The notes beneath the pieces are model-generated. The model had not been told where the DNA came from, made no database searches, and saw only the letters and a list, made by a program, of their open reading frames with translations. The position numbers were made by a program, and so were the translations under genes. Shown piece by piece: positions 1 through 6,925 of a stretch of DNA of 8,907 nt (its first letter is position 1; each line of letters opens with the position of its first letter). The stretch covers positions 1 through 8,907 of the forward strand of contig JAITBC010000183.1 of the NCBI GenBank assembly GCA_031283785.1. Direction: 5' to 3'. The DNA comes from Tannerella sp. GTDB taxonomy: Bacteria; Bacteroidota; Bacteroidia; Bacteroidales; Tannerellaceae.

Positions 1-2
1 AT

Positions 3-101
3 GAGAAGAAAATCGAAATGCTATTCCAAGAAAATCGAAATGTTAAAAATATCTGTACTTTTATTGATGCACCGCAGAAATGGAACACTATCTATACTTA
101 A
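3..101 (+). CDS. Possible 3' end of an unidentified gene, cut by window edge
   Basis: The frame beginning at base 3 is open from the window edge to a TAA at 99-101 and gives 32 residues ending in PQKWNTIYT. The composition (mixed charged and hydrophobic residues, one Trp, varied codons) looks like the tail of a real protein, but no family is recognised. A competing reading starts with ATG at base 1 in another frame and ends at 103-105. A 15-base direct repeat (6-20 and 28-42) lies inside and would shift frames, so the fragment may be damaged. It could equally be chance in AT-rich DNA. Confidence 0.3.
   Translation, partial: EKKIEMLFQENRNVKNICTFIDAPQKWNTIYT
6..42. repeat. 15-bp direct repeat with 22-bp period
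   Basis: AAGAAAATCGAAATG occurs exactly at 6-20 and again at 28-42. The 22-bp offset is not a multiple of three, so if this is a recent tandem duplication inside the left-edge gene it would have changed the reading frame. Confidence 0.6.
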
Positions 102-123
102 TTAGCAATGCCAAAAAAAGTAT

Positions 124-131
124 TAACTTTG
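124..131 (+). promoter_or_regulatory. Candidate Bacteroidota -7 promoter box (TAACTTTG)
   Basis: TAACTTTG matches the Bacteroidota housekeeping -7 consensus TAnnTTTG exactly. The matching -33 TTTG is poor: only TTAG at 102-105, 18 nt upstream. If used, the transcript would start near 138 and carry an untranslated leader of about 220 nt before the oxidoreductase start at 359. In the rest of 102-358 I see only AT-rich sequence, a doubtful 30-codon GTG frame at 139-231 and the heptamer array at 320-352. Confidence 0.22.
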
Positions 132-319
132 CGTCATCGTGGAAAACAGGAAACAAGAAAAACAATTAAAAAAGGAAGTAAATGAAAATATTATTCTTTT
201 GCATGAAATGAACATGCAATCAAAAAACTGAAAAGATACATATGAAACAATCATGTATTTTATACACCAGAGAGAATGAAAATGAGGAGATTGCAAGCCA
301 AACTCGTAATAATAAAGCA

Positions 320-352
320 TTCATAATTTATAATTCATAATTCATAATTCAT
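320..352. repeat. TTCATAA heptamer tandem array upstream of first gene
   Basis: Reading from 320 the units are TTCATAA, TTTATAA, TTCATAA, TTCATAA and a partial TTCAT, i.e. about 4.7 copies of a 7-bp unit with one substitution. The array ends only 6 nt before the ATG at 359, so it fills the place where a ribosome binding site would be. Length change by slippage could alter the 5' leader of the whole gene row; this effect is inference. Confidence 0.75.
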
Positions 353-358
353 TTCCGT

Positions 359-2215
359 ATGAAAAATAACTTATTATTCATTTTCGCAAGCTGCTTTTTA
401 TTTGCTTGCCAACACGAATCGGCAGATCTTTTTATCGAAGCCGAGAGTTTCGCGACGAAAGGCGGTTGGGTAGTCAATCAACAATTTATGGATTTGATGG
501 GGTCTCCCTATCTGATGGCGCACGGGATGGGTATTCCCGTGGAAGACGCGTCCGCCACGGTCAAATTTCCCAAGACAGGGACTTACCGTTTATTCGTCAG
601 AACCTATAACTGGACGTCGCCGTGGCTGAACGACAAGGGGCCAGGGAAATTTCAGGTATCGGTTGATAATACACCCGTTGAATTTACATTTGGGGATAAA
701 GGCACTGCCTGGTTATGGCAGGACGGCGGCCAGGTGGAAATCAACAGCCAGGAAGTGCAAATCAGTCTGCACGACCTGACCGGATTCGACGGACGGTGCG
801 ACGCGCTCTATTTTACGCAGGATGCCTCGTTTGTCCCGCCGGCAGAAACAGAGGCCCTGACCACATTCCGGTATCAGCAGACCGGTATCGTAGCGGAAGA
901 CGGAGGCCGGTATGACCTCGTCGTTATCGGCGGCGGAATCGGTGGAATATGTACGGCTGTATCCGCCGCGCGTTTGGGATCGAAGGTAGCCCTTATACAG
1001 GATCGCCCCGTTTATGGCGGAAACAACAGCTCCGAAGTACGCGTCCATCTCGGCGGACGTATCGGTTTGGGACCTTATCCCGCATTAGGCGGTATTGTGA
1101 AGGAAATAAGCCCGATGAGAGGCGGTAATGCTCAGCCGGGCGAGCGGTATGAAGATGAGAAAAAGAGCGCCGTTGTAAATGGCGAACCCAATATTTCTCA
1201 ATACTTAAACTACCATGCGTTTAAAGTTGAAATGGACGGGAATAAAATTAAATCGGTCACGGCCAAACATATCGAAACAGGCAAAGAATTAGTGTTTACG
1301 GCTCCTTTGTTTGTGGACTGTACAGGCGACGCTACCATCGGAGCGCTGGCCGGCGCTGATTTCGCGATGGGACGCGAATCAAAAGCCGAATTTGGCGAAT
1401 CGACCGCCCCCGAAACGGGCGACAAAATGACGATGGGCAGTTCTGTACAATGGTATTCCAAAGAAGATAACTTTGACAGCGCATTTCCTGTTTTCAGCTA
1501 CGGAGTGGAGTTCAACGAAACGAACGCCCAGAAAGTGAAGATGGGCGAATGGACATGGGAAACAGGGATGAATCTCAACCAGATTACCGATTTCGAGCGT
1601 ATCCGTGATTATGGTATGTTAGTCGTTTATTCCAACTGGTCATTCCTCAAAAACGAATACAGCCAGAAAGATCAATATGCAAACCGTTCGCTCGGATGGG
1701 TGGCTTACATGGCCGGCAAGCGTGAATCCCGCCGCCTGCTGGGCGACGTGATCCTCCGGCAACAGGACATTGAGGAACAGATACCGTATCCCGACGCCAC
1801 CGCCAGTGTGACATGGAGCATCGACCTGCACTACCCTGACCCGGAAAACAGCGCACAGTTCCCCGGTAATGAATTCAGATCCATTTGTGAACAGCCGCTG
1901 ATTCATCCGTATCCTGTTCCCTATCGCTGTCTGTATTCCCGGAACATTGACAATCTGTTCATGACCGGACGCAATATGAGCACCACGCATGTAGCGTTGG
2001 GAACGACCCGCCAGATGCGTTCGATAGGGATGTTCGGCGAAGTCATTGGTATGGCAGCTGCGATCTGTAAACAACATAACGTGCTACCGCGCGGCGTATA
2101 TGAAAATCATCTGGATGAATTAATCTCTCTGATGAAAAAAGGCGTCGGCAAAGAAGGCACTGCGGACTATCCGCAATATAATCTTGGCGAAACGCTGGAT
2201 GACAAAAAAAACTAA
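359..2215 (+). CDS. FAD-dependent oxidoreductase, predicted lipoprotein, C-terminus severed
   Basis: The product has 618 residues. A short hydrophobic signal ends in LFAC with Cys17, so it is a likely lipoprotein of the cell envelope (Phe at -2 is not ideal). Residues about 25-155 look like a beta-sandwich carbohydrate-binding-like domain (EAESF near 27-31, YRLFVRTYNW at 76-85). The FAD-binding Rossmann motif GGGIGG lies at 191-196, followed by PVYGGNNSSEVR, and the second FAD signature CTGDATIGALAGADF lies at 321-335; FMTGRNMSTTHVALG at 534-548 is also typical of the FAD_oxidored family. Members probably oxidise sugar-type substrates, but the substrate here is unknown. The frame stops at 2213-2215 after LGETLDDKKN, whereas a conserved C-terminal domain of this family is found at 2425-2787 in another frame. 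The gene is therefore probably truncated by the inserted DNA between. The catalytic domain is complete, so residual function is possible. It is the first gene of a co-directional row. The start at 359 is chosen because it gives the signal peptide. Confidence 0.9.
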   Translation: MKNNLLFIFASCFLFACQHESADLFIEAESFATKGGWVVNQQFMDLMGSPYLMAHGMGIPVEDASATVKFPKTGTYRLFVRTYNWTSPWLNDKGPGKFQVSVDNTPVEFTFGDKGTAWLWQDGGQVEINSQEVQISLHDLTGFDGRCDALYFTQDASFVPPAETEALTTFRYQQTGIVAEDGGRYDLVVIGGGIGGICTAVSAARLGSKVALIQDRPVYGGNNSSEVRVHLGGRIGLGPYPALGGIVKEISPMRGGNAQPGERYEDEKKSAVVNGEPNISQYLNYHAFKVEMDGNKIKSVTAKHIETGKELVFTAPLFVDCTGDATIGALAGADFAMGRESKAEFGESTAPETGDKMTMGSSVQWYSKEDNFDSAFPVFSYGVEFNETNAQKVKMGEWTWETGMNLNQITDFERIRDYGMLVVYSNWSFLKNEYSQKDQYANRSLGWVAYMAGKRESRRLLGDVILRQQDIEEQIPYPDATASVTWSIDLHYPDPENSAQFPGNEFRSICEQPLIHPYPVPYRCLYSRNIDNLFMTGRNMSTTHVALGTTRQMRSIGMFGEVIGMAAAICKQHNVLPRGVYENHLDELISLMKKGVGKEGTADYPQYNLGETLDDKKN

Positions 2216-2244
2216 TTGAGAATGGAAATGACGTGTTTCAAGAA

Positions 2245-2273
2245 CTGGATGGCTTCGTTTCTTCGCCATGACG
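2245..2273. repeat. Short stem element resembling a dispersed bacterial repeat, followed by T10
   Basis: CTGGATGGCTTCG...TTCGCCATGACG contains a 5-bp stem, ATGGC (2249-2253) with GCCAT (2265-2269), followed directly by a T10 run at 2274-2283. From memory it resembles the widespread repeat CTGGATTGCTTCG...CGCAATGACG, in which the stem is ATTGC/GCAAT; both arms differ in a compensating way. The stem plus T-run could also act as a weak terminator within the gene row. Confidence 0.4.
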
Positions 2274-2299
2274 TTTTTTTTTTGCAAATCGGTGAAAAA

Positions 2300-2316
2300 G
2301 AAGGCTGACGGCCTTC
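2300..2316. repeat. Hairpin A of REP-like cluster
   Basis: GAAGGC-TGACG-GCCTTC is a perfect 6-bp stem with a 5-nt loop. Its core AAGGCTGACGGCCTT differs by only two bases from the core of the hairpin at 2365-2381, so the two are probably copies of one unit. Confidence 0.6.
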
Positions 2317-2325
2317 AAGCAATAG

Positions 2326-2344
2326 CGTATGGCGCCGACATACG
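2326..2344. repeat. Hairpin B of REP-like cluster
   Basis: CGTATG-GCGCCGA-CATACG is a perfect 6-bp stem with a 7-nt loop that contains the rest of a GGCGCC palindrome. It sits between the two AAGGCTGA-type hairpins. Confidence 0.5.
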
Positions 2345-2364
2345 GAATAGCGGGACGATTCGTT

Positions 2365-2381
2365 TAAGGCTGAAAGCCTTA
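2365..2381. repeat. Hairpin C of REP-like cluster
   Basis: TAAGGCT-GAA-AGCCTTA is a perfect 7-bp stem with a GAA triloop. GGCTGAAAGCC-type palindromes are, as I recall, common in intergenic repeats of Bacteroidota. No T-tract follows, so it is not a standard terminator. Confidence 0.6.
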
Positions 2382-2424
2382 TTTGCACTTACGGATATAC
2401 CGGGTAAAATACACCGTATGATGA

Positions 2425-2787
2425 TGCAATCCGGACAATACCAATGTATGGGTGGCACCTTTAAACGACACTCAGCCAGGTTTGAAATGTGAATGGAATG
2501 AACCGCAAACGATACAAAGGATCGTGCTTTGGTGTGATTCTGATTTTGACCATTCGATGGAATCAATTCAAAAAGGTCATCCGGAAGACGTAGTGCCATT
2601 TTGTGTTCAACACTATAAGATATTGGATGACCAGGGGCGGACAGTGTATGAAATTTCGGACAATCACCATTCCCGTAACGAAATCCTTTTGGAAACGCCA
2701 TTAAGGACATCGTCACTGACGGTACAATTGTTCTGTACGCATGAAAATGTCCCGGTTTCTTTGTTTGGATTACAGGCTTTTGAATAA
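2425..2787 (+). pseudogene. Severed C-terminal domain of the FAD oxidoreductase
   Basis: Open from just after a TGA at 2422-2424 to the TAA at 2785-2787, giving about 120 residues; the first usable start would be a GTG at 2452. The peptide (NPDNTNVWVAPL, then HSMESIQKGHPEDVVPFC, DNHHSRNEI and VPVSLFGLQAF) matches, from memory, the conserved C-terminal beta-sandwich tail of FAD_oxidored family proteins, where a D-H-x-M-E-S-x-Q-x-GHPE segment and a DNHxxRN segment are typical. It has no signal peptide and no convincing start of its own, and it lies in a different frame (frame 1) from the upstream gene (frame 2). It is best read as the lost end of the 359-2215 gene. A separately translated small protein is possible but less likely. 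It ends 31 nt before the DoxX fusion gene. Confidence 0.6.
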
Positions 2788-2818
2788 TATGTACACATTA
2801 TAAAATAATTAATACGAG

Positions 2819-4345
2819 ATGAAAAATAGAATAATTAAGTGGGTAATCACTATCCTCCGTATCGCCATCGGTTGGCATTTTTTATACGAGGGATGTATAA
2901 AACTGTTTGCAGATCAATGGTCTGCGGAATCCTATCTGAACAATACACGCGGATTTCTGTCCGGGTTTTACCATTGGCTGGCCGCTTCGCCGACGATGTT
3001 ACAGGTTGTTGATTTTATGAATATCTGGGGATTGATACTGATTGGTCTGGCTTTATTTACAGGCCTGTGCAGTCGTTGGGCATCGCTTTTCGGTACGCTT
3101 TTACTCGCCCTGTATTACTTTGCATATCCCCCCTTCGGTATTTCACTGCTCGGCGGCGACGGCACGTTGTATATCGTGAATCAGCTATTCATAGAGGCGG
3201 CGGCGCTTGTATTTCTCTTTTTCCATACGGAAAGAGGATATGGTTTGGATGAATTTATCGAACGGTGGAGAAAATCGAAGAAGAATCCGGCAGACACAGA
3301 AAACGCAAAAGAAGAACCGCCCGAAGTAAATTCCCGGAGGGAAGCATTGAAAAACCTTGTCACATTGCCCGTTTTGGGCGTTTTCGGATGGAGCGCTTAC
3401 CGAAGCAGCCGGTTGTATGGCACGGATGTTACGTCGGGTGCGACGATACAGATCAATCAGGTAGCGTTAAGTGAATTGAAAGGCGAACTGCCAAAAGGAA
3501 AAATAAAAGACATGGAGCTTAGCCGTTTGATTATGGGCGGCAATCTGATTGGCGGTTGGGCGCATGCACGGGATTTGATTTATGCGGGAAGCCTTTTCAA
3601 AGCATATAATACGGAGAAAAAAATTATCGAAACGCTGATGCTATGCGAACAGGCCGGTATCAATGCCATCAATATCGGTTACCCGACAATGTCCACGATG
3701 GTCAAATATAAAAAACTGACAGGAAGTAAAATCAAAGTGATCGTTCAAGTCGGGATAGACGAAAAGAACGATGATATTTATGACAATGTCACACGGGCCG
3801 TTGACAACGGGATGGATATGATTCAACTCCAAGGCAACTGGTGTGACTGGCTTGTCCGGGACGGGAAGTTTGATGTGATTGCCGGATTGATGGACAGAAT
3901 CAGGAAGCATGGCATCGTGGACGGAATGGGAGCGCATACCATCGATTCGTTTATCCGCTGCGAAGAAAAGGGCGTCATCCCTGACTATTATATGAAAACC
4001 ATGCACCACGACAATTACTGGTCGGCTCATCCGCGCGAAAACAGAAAACCTTTCGAAGTGGACGGAGCACAAAGCAATGACCACAACCAGTTTCACGACA
4101 ATTGCTTCTGTCCGTTCCCCGATCGGACAGTTGAGTTTGTCAATCGCGTGAAAATTCCGGTGATGGGGTTCAAAGTGCTTGCGGCAGGAGCCATTCATCC
4201 TGAAGATGGATTTAAATGGGCTTTTGAGAATGGCGCCGATTTTATTTGCGTCGGGATGTTTGATTTTCAGGTAGTGAACGACGTCAATATCTGCATTGAT
4301 ACGATTCAAAACCTGAAAAACCGGGAACGGGAATGGTATGCATAA
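2819..4345 (+). CDS. DoxX-family membrane protein fused to a TIM-barrel-like domain
   Basis: The product has 508 residues. The first 140 look like a DoxX/DoxD four-helix membrane domain: hydrophobic segments near 8-25, 66-84, 88-106 and 118-136, with RIAIGWHFLYEGCIKL at 14-29 typical of the family. A charged linker (about 140-172) follows, then SRREALK (172-178) and a hydrophobic stretch to about 193, which resembles a Tat signal placed inside the protein. Residues about 230-508 form a soluble domain with SRLIMGGNLIGGWAHARD (235-252), EQAGINAINI (277-286), and an end GFKVLAAGAIHPEDGFKWA...ADFICVGM (450-480) typical of TIM-barrel or aldo-keto-reductase-like enzymes. CFCPFP at 429-434 could bind metal. 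DoxX proteins are linked to quinone-dependent oxidation in some systems; here the enzymatic role is unknown, and a membrane-anchored envelope oxidoreductase or lyase acting on sugars is inference. It lies 12 nt upstream of the sugar permease, consistent with an operon. The ATG at 2819 immediately precedes the first helix. Confidence 0.85.
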   Translation: MKNRIIKWVITILRIAIGWHFLYEGCIKLFADQWSAESYLNNTRGFLSGFYHWLAASPTMLQVVDFMNIWGLILIGLALFTGLCSRWASLFGTLLLALYYFAYPPFGISLLGGDGTLYIVNQLFIEAAALVFLFFHTERGYGLDEFIERWRKSKKNPADTENAKEEPPEVNSRREALKNLVTLPVLGVFGWSAYRSSRLYGTDVTSGATIQINQVALSELKGELPKGKIKDMELSRLIMGGNLIGGWAHARDLIYAGSLFKAYNTEKKIIETLMLCEQAGINAINIGYPTMSTMVKYKKLTGSKIKVIVQVGIDEKNDDIYDNVTRAVDNGMDMIQLQGNWCDWLVRDGKFDVIAGLMDRIRKHGIVDGMGAHTIDSFIRCEEKGVIPDYYMKTMHHDNYWSAHPRENRKPFEVDGAQSNDHNQFHDNCFCPFPDRTVEFVNRVKIPVMGFKVLAAGAIHPEDGFKWAFENGADFICVGMFDFQVVNDVNICIDTIQNLKNREREWYA

Positions 4346-4357
4346 ATTTTCTATCTT

Positions 4358-5059
4358 ATGAAACAGCAAAATAAACAACCGGTTAAAACAGGGATGACCT
4401 TCATGGCGATGATTTTCTTCGTCTTCGGGTTCATCACCAATTTCAACATGGCGCTCAAAGATCAGGTACAGGCCACCTTTGAGTTGAGCGCAACTGCTGC
4501 GCAACTGGTCAATGGGGTTTTCTTTTTTGCCTATTTTTGCTTTTCGCTGATCAGTGGCGGATTGATACGGAAAACCGGTTACAGGAACGGAGTTGTTGCG
4601 GGACTGCTTTTAGTCTCTATCGGCAGTTTTCTTTTTTATCCCGCTGTTGCAGGCGAACCTTCCTACGGACTGTTTCTGACGGCTATTTTTATCATGGCAA
4701 CCGGCGTAGTGTTTCTGCAAACAGCTGCCAATCCGTATGTTGTAGCATTAGGTGATCAGGATGCCGCACCTGCACGGTTAAATCTGGTACAGGCCATGAA
4801 CAGCATCGCAACAACCATTGCGCCATTTCTTGTCGGGCTTTTCATCCTCACGCCGGCATCGCTTGCCTTGGGTCCAAAAGCCGTACAGATACCGTTTGTC
4901 ATCATCGGTTCGGCGGTCTTGCTGATTGCTGTCGGGGTTTGTTTTGTGAGACTGCCCAAAATTGAAGGTTCGGATATCGTTCAGGCAAAGAACGGCGTTT
5001 GGCGTCATCCTGCTTTCGTTCTTTGTCGGCTGGGTTATTTTCAGTTCGGCTTTTGTTGA
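4358..5059 (+). pseudogene. MFS sugar permease (FucP-like), N-terminal part, frameshifted
   Basis: 233 residues covering the first six transmembrane helices of a fucose/glucose/galactose-type major facilitator. Recognisable pieces are FFVFGFITNFNMALKDQV, GGLIRKTGYRNG (loop 2-3 basic motif) and LQTAANPYVVALG with ARLNLVQAMNSI. These resemble the conserved (L)xTAANPY and RLNLxQxxN motifs of the FucP family. The conserved VWRHPAFVL (214-222) should lead into TM7, but the frame runs only 11 more residues and stops at 5057-5059. The remaining helices continue in a different frame from the next entry. The family is normally about 410-440 residues. Import of the sugar released by GH16 would be the natural role if intact. 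It starts 12 nt after the DoxX fusion gene. Confidence 0.8.
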
Positions 5060-5498
5060 AGGTGTGTTTGTTTTCCTTTCCGATCCCTTGGATGGAGTAA
5101 TTTTCCTGTGTATCGCCACGGTCAATTTCCTTGCTTTACTGGCAGGAAAAGGCAATGCAAACGTTTCACTGGGTATTTTTGGCGTCATGGCAGCTACATT
5201 CGTATTGTCAGCCATGATATTTCCCGTATCTGTCGGTATGTGGACACTGTTGGCAGCAGGATGTTTCAATTCCATAATGTTCCCGACCATCTTTTCTCTG
5301 GGAGTACGGGACTTGACGGCAAGAGAAATGCCTGTAGCATCCGGCGTCATCAATACCATGATTGTAGGCGGTGCTGTTGTGCCAATGTGCATGGGATGGT
5401 TTACCGACCATATCGGTATCCGCATTGCCTTGATTTTTCCTGTGATATGCTATTCGTATATCGCTTTTTTTGCCTTGAAAGGAAGTAAAATCAGATAA
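4962..5498 (+). pseudogene. MFS sugar permease (FucP-like), C-terminal part, frameshifted
   Basis: Frame open from a TTG at 4962 to TAA at 5496-5498; the convincing part begins near 5050 (FVEGVFVFL, SDPLDGVIFL). It contains the strongly conserved CFNSIMFPTIFSLGV, VASGVINTMIVGGAVVP and the final helix ICYSYIAFFALKG of FucP-type permeases. Joined to the upstream half it gives about 370 residues, so about 60 residues around TM7-TM8 seem missing as well as the frame (plus-frame 2 to frame 0). The first 25-30 residues overlap the other half out of frame and are probably not real. No slippery site was found that would suggest programmed frameshifting; a sequencing or assembly error cannot be excluded. 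Confidence 0.78.
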
Positions 5499-5500
5499 TA

Positions 5501-6811
5501 ATGTCTTTAATCAAAAATTATATGCGCAAACAAATTATTATACTCGCTTTCGGGATGTTGTTGTATTCAAATGCAGCAACATCACAGGATTCCGATCATG
5601 AATACGTCGATTTCAATCATGGACAAACCAACAGTGTTAACGATTGGATACAATCCATCAGAATTATCGAACCGGCTTGCCGTTCTGAAGTGAAGGGAAC
5701 GGTTAACATTAAATTCAAAGCGCCCGGAATGACAAAAGTTCAGGCATTTTGCTGGCAGCAACCAACCACGGAAGACCCCAATGTCTGGGGGCACCGCGTA
5801 AATCTTACTCCACAAGGTATTAATCCGGACATTGATGGCGTCGGATCTTTTATCTTCCATGCCGATAAATTCCCGTCAGGTCCTGTTACCATCCGTATTT
5901 TTGCTTCCAGCAACGAAGGACAAAAAGACCTGTTTGAATTGCAGTTATACAACAATGGAGGCGTCAAATGGAATCAGGGCATACCTGCTGCAGACCCCCC
6001 GGGAGCCAAAGGTTTGCATGTGGTTTTTTTCGACGATTTCAATGCCCCGCTGTCGATATCCAACGATGGACGGAATGCCCGTTACTGCGCTCATAAACCG
6101 CTTTCCGGCGATTTCAGCGGTTGGCAATTTTCTGATATAACCGGCACTCACAGTCCATTCGAACAAATAGATGAATTTCTTAAAATAAAAGGTCGAAAAG
6201 AACCGGAATCTAAAGGCAGCTCGGGACTGATAGCCTCCGTCAACATGGACGGAGAGGGATTCTGGACGAAAGCGCCATGCTATCTGGAATGTCGTTTTGT
6301 CGCTCAATCCGCTCCGGGCACATGGCCAGCTTTTTGGACATTGACCGCTTTCGATGGAACGCCCGTTGACGAATTGGACATTATTGAAGCATATGGTGGC
6401 ATGGGAAAGGGGAACGCCAACGCCGACGGACAATATTCCATTGTCAGCCACTTCTGGAAACAAACCAATCCGGACGGCAGTATGAAAAAAGGAGTCAGCA
6501 GGGTCGTACCAATGATTCAACTCGGAGGCAAATCCAACTGGACGGAAACGTTCCATACTTATGCGCTTTTCATCGGCTTGGACGAAACGGTGTATTACTT
6601 TGACAATATGGAAGTGTTGCGTCATCCTACCAACACCACGTCCCGTGAACAACCAATATTTTTCCTCATCAACTATGCCATTGGAGGACTCAGCGGTTGG
6701 CCCATTGATTTGGAACGCTACGGCAACGGTACGGACATGTATGTGGATTTTGTGCGGGTATATGCCGAAAAAACACTGGATTATGTTGTTCCCGGATTGA
6801 AGAAACAGTAA
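5501..6811 (+). CDS. Secreted glycoside hydrolase family 16 (beta-glucanase-like)
   Basis: The product has 436 residues. A signal peptide is present; the first ATG (5501) lies 2 nt after the permease stop, but the ATG at 5522 (MRKQIIILAFGMLLYSNAATSQ) gives a more usual signal sequence and may be the true start. Residues about 50-160 look like an immunoglobulin-like or carbohydrate-binding module (SIRIIEPACRSEVKG). The catalytic jelly-roll follows: FFDDFN (176-181), TWPAFWTL (274-281) and the GH16 active-site motif ELDIIEAYG with Glu291 as nucleophile, Asp293, and Glu296 as acid/base (ExDxxE, beta-bulge type). The terminal VDFVRVYA (415-422) is the usual last strand. GH16 enzymes cut beta-1,3- or beta-1,3-1,4-glucans, agar, carrageenan or similar; the substrate cannot be told from the motif. 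The protein is complete, the key residues are intact, and it should act outside the cytoplasm. Confidence 0.93.
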   Translation: MSLIKNYMRKQIIILAFGMLLYSNAATSQDSDHEYVDFNHGQTNSVNDWIQSIRIIEPACRSEVKGTVNIKFKAPGMTKVQAFCWQQPTTEDPNVWGHRVNLTPQGINPDIDGVGSFIFHADKFPSGPVTIRIFASSNEGQKDLFELQLYNNGGVKWNQGIPAADPPGAKGLHVVFFDDFNAPLSISNDGRNARYCAHKPLSGDFSGWQFSDITGTHSPFEQIDEFLKIKGRKEPESKGSSGLIASVNMDGEGFWTKAPCYLECRFVAQSAPGTWPAFWTLTAFDGTPVDELDIIEAYGGMGKGNANADGQYSIVSHFWKQTNPDGSMKKGVSRVVPMIQLGGKSNWTETFHTYALFIGLDETVYYFDNMEVLRHPTNTTSREQPIFFLINYAIGGLSGWPIDLERYGNGTDMYVDFVRVYAEKTLDYVVPGLKKQ

Positions 6812-6860
6812 AACTCACTATCATCATGTTTTTACACACGCATCAATAAAATTTGCGTAT

Positions 6861-6902
6861 TCCGGCGATGTTGCCCCCCCCTCCAGCGATGTTGCCCCCT
6901 CC
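6861..6902. repeat. C-rich tandem repeat (TCC[G/A]GCGATGTTGCCCCC)
   Basis: TCCGGCGATGTTGC followed by C-run (6861-6881) and TCCAGCGATGTTGC plus C5 (6882-6899) are two adjacent copies, with a third TCCG beginning at 6900. The first copy carries a C8 run, the second C5. On the minus strand this is G-rich with runs of 8 and 5 G. It lies in the GC-rich middle of the otherwise AT-rich 6812-7082 spacer. Confidence 0.65.
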
Positions 6903-6925
6903 GTTTCCGAAGGGCATTCCGCAGG

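Larger units (their letters stand above)
2216..2424. mobile_element. Non-coding hairpin-rich insert splitting the oxidoreductase gene
   Basis: About 209 bp lie between the last codon of the FAD oxidoreductase and the point where its C-terminal domain resumes. All three plus frames contain stops or unconvincing peptides here. The segment holds a TGGATGGCTTCG-type stem (2245-2273), a T10 run (2274-2283) and three short perfect hairpins (2300-2316, 2326-2344, 2365-2381). This looks like REP-like or other dispersed-repeat DNA rather than gene sequence. No transposase is encoded, so it would be non-autonomous. The exact borders are inferred from where homology seems to stop and resume; no clear target duplication was found. 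Confidence 0.5.

Noticed and set aside
139..231. 30-codon GTG frame (VENRKQEKQLKKEV...) in the left spacer
   Set aside because: It reads like a charged helix and starts just after a candidate -7 box, but it is short, Lys-rich as expected from A-rich DNA, and has no ribosome binding site.
2268..2492. 74-residue plus-strand frame through the hairpin cluster
   Set aside because: It is made from repeats and hairpin arms, starts inside the stem element and overlaps the better-supported C-terminal domain frame.
3641..4504. 287-residue minus-strand open frame opposite the DoxX fusion and the permease start
   Set aside because: It lies antisense to a well-supported barrel domain, shows no recognisable motif and spans two real plus-strand genes; it is a shadow.
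4982..5060. Programmed frameshift in the permease
   Set aside because: No slippery heptamer or downstream structure was seen, and the joined product would still lack part of TM7-TM8.
4778..5425. 215-residue minus-strand open frame opposite the broken permease
   Set aside because: Both plus-strand parts show conserved FucP-type helices; the antisense product is rich in Thr, Pro and Lys with no pattern.
5945..6652. 235-residue minus-strand open frame opposite the GH16 domain
   Set aside because: The plus strand carries the ExDxxE active site and complete GH16 fold in this region; the antisense peptide has no family features.
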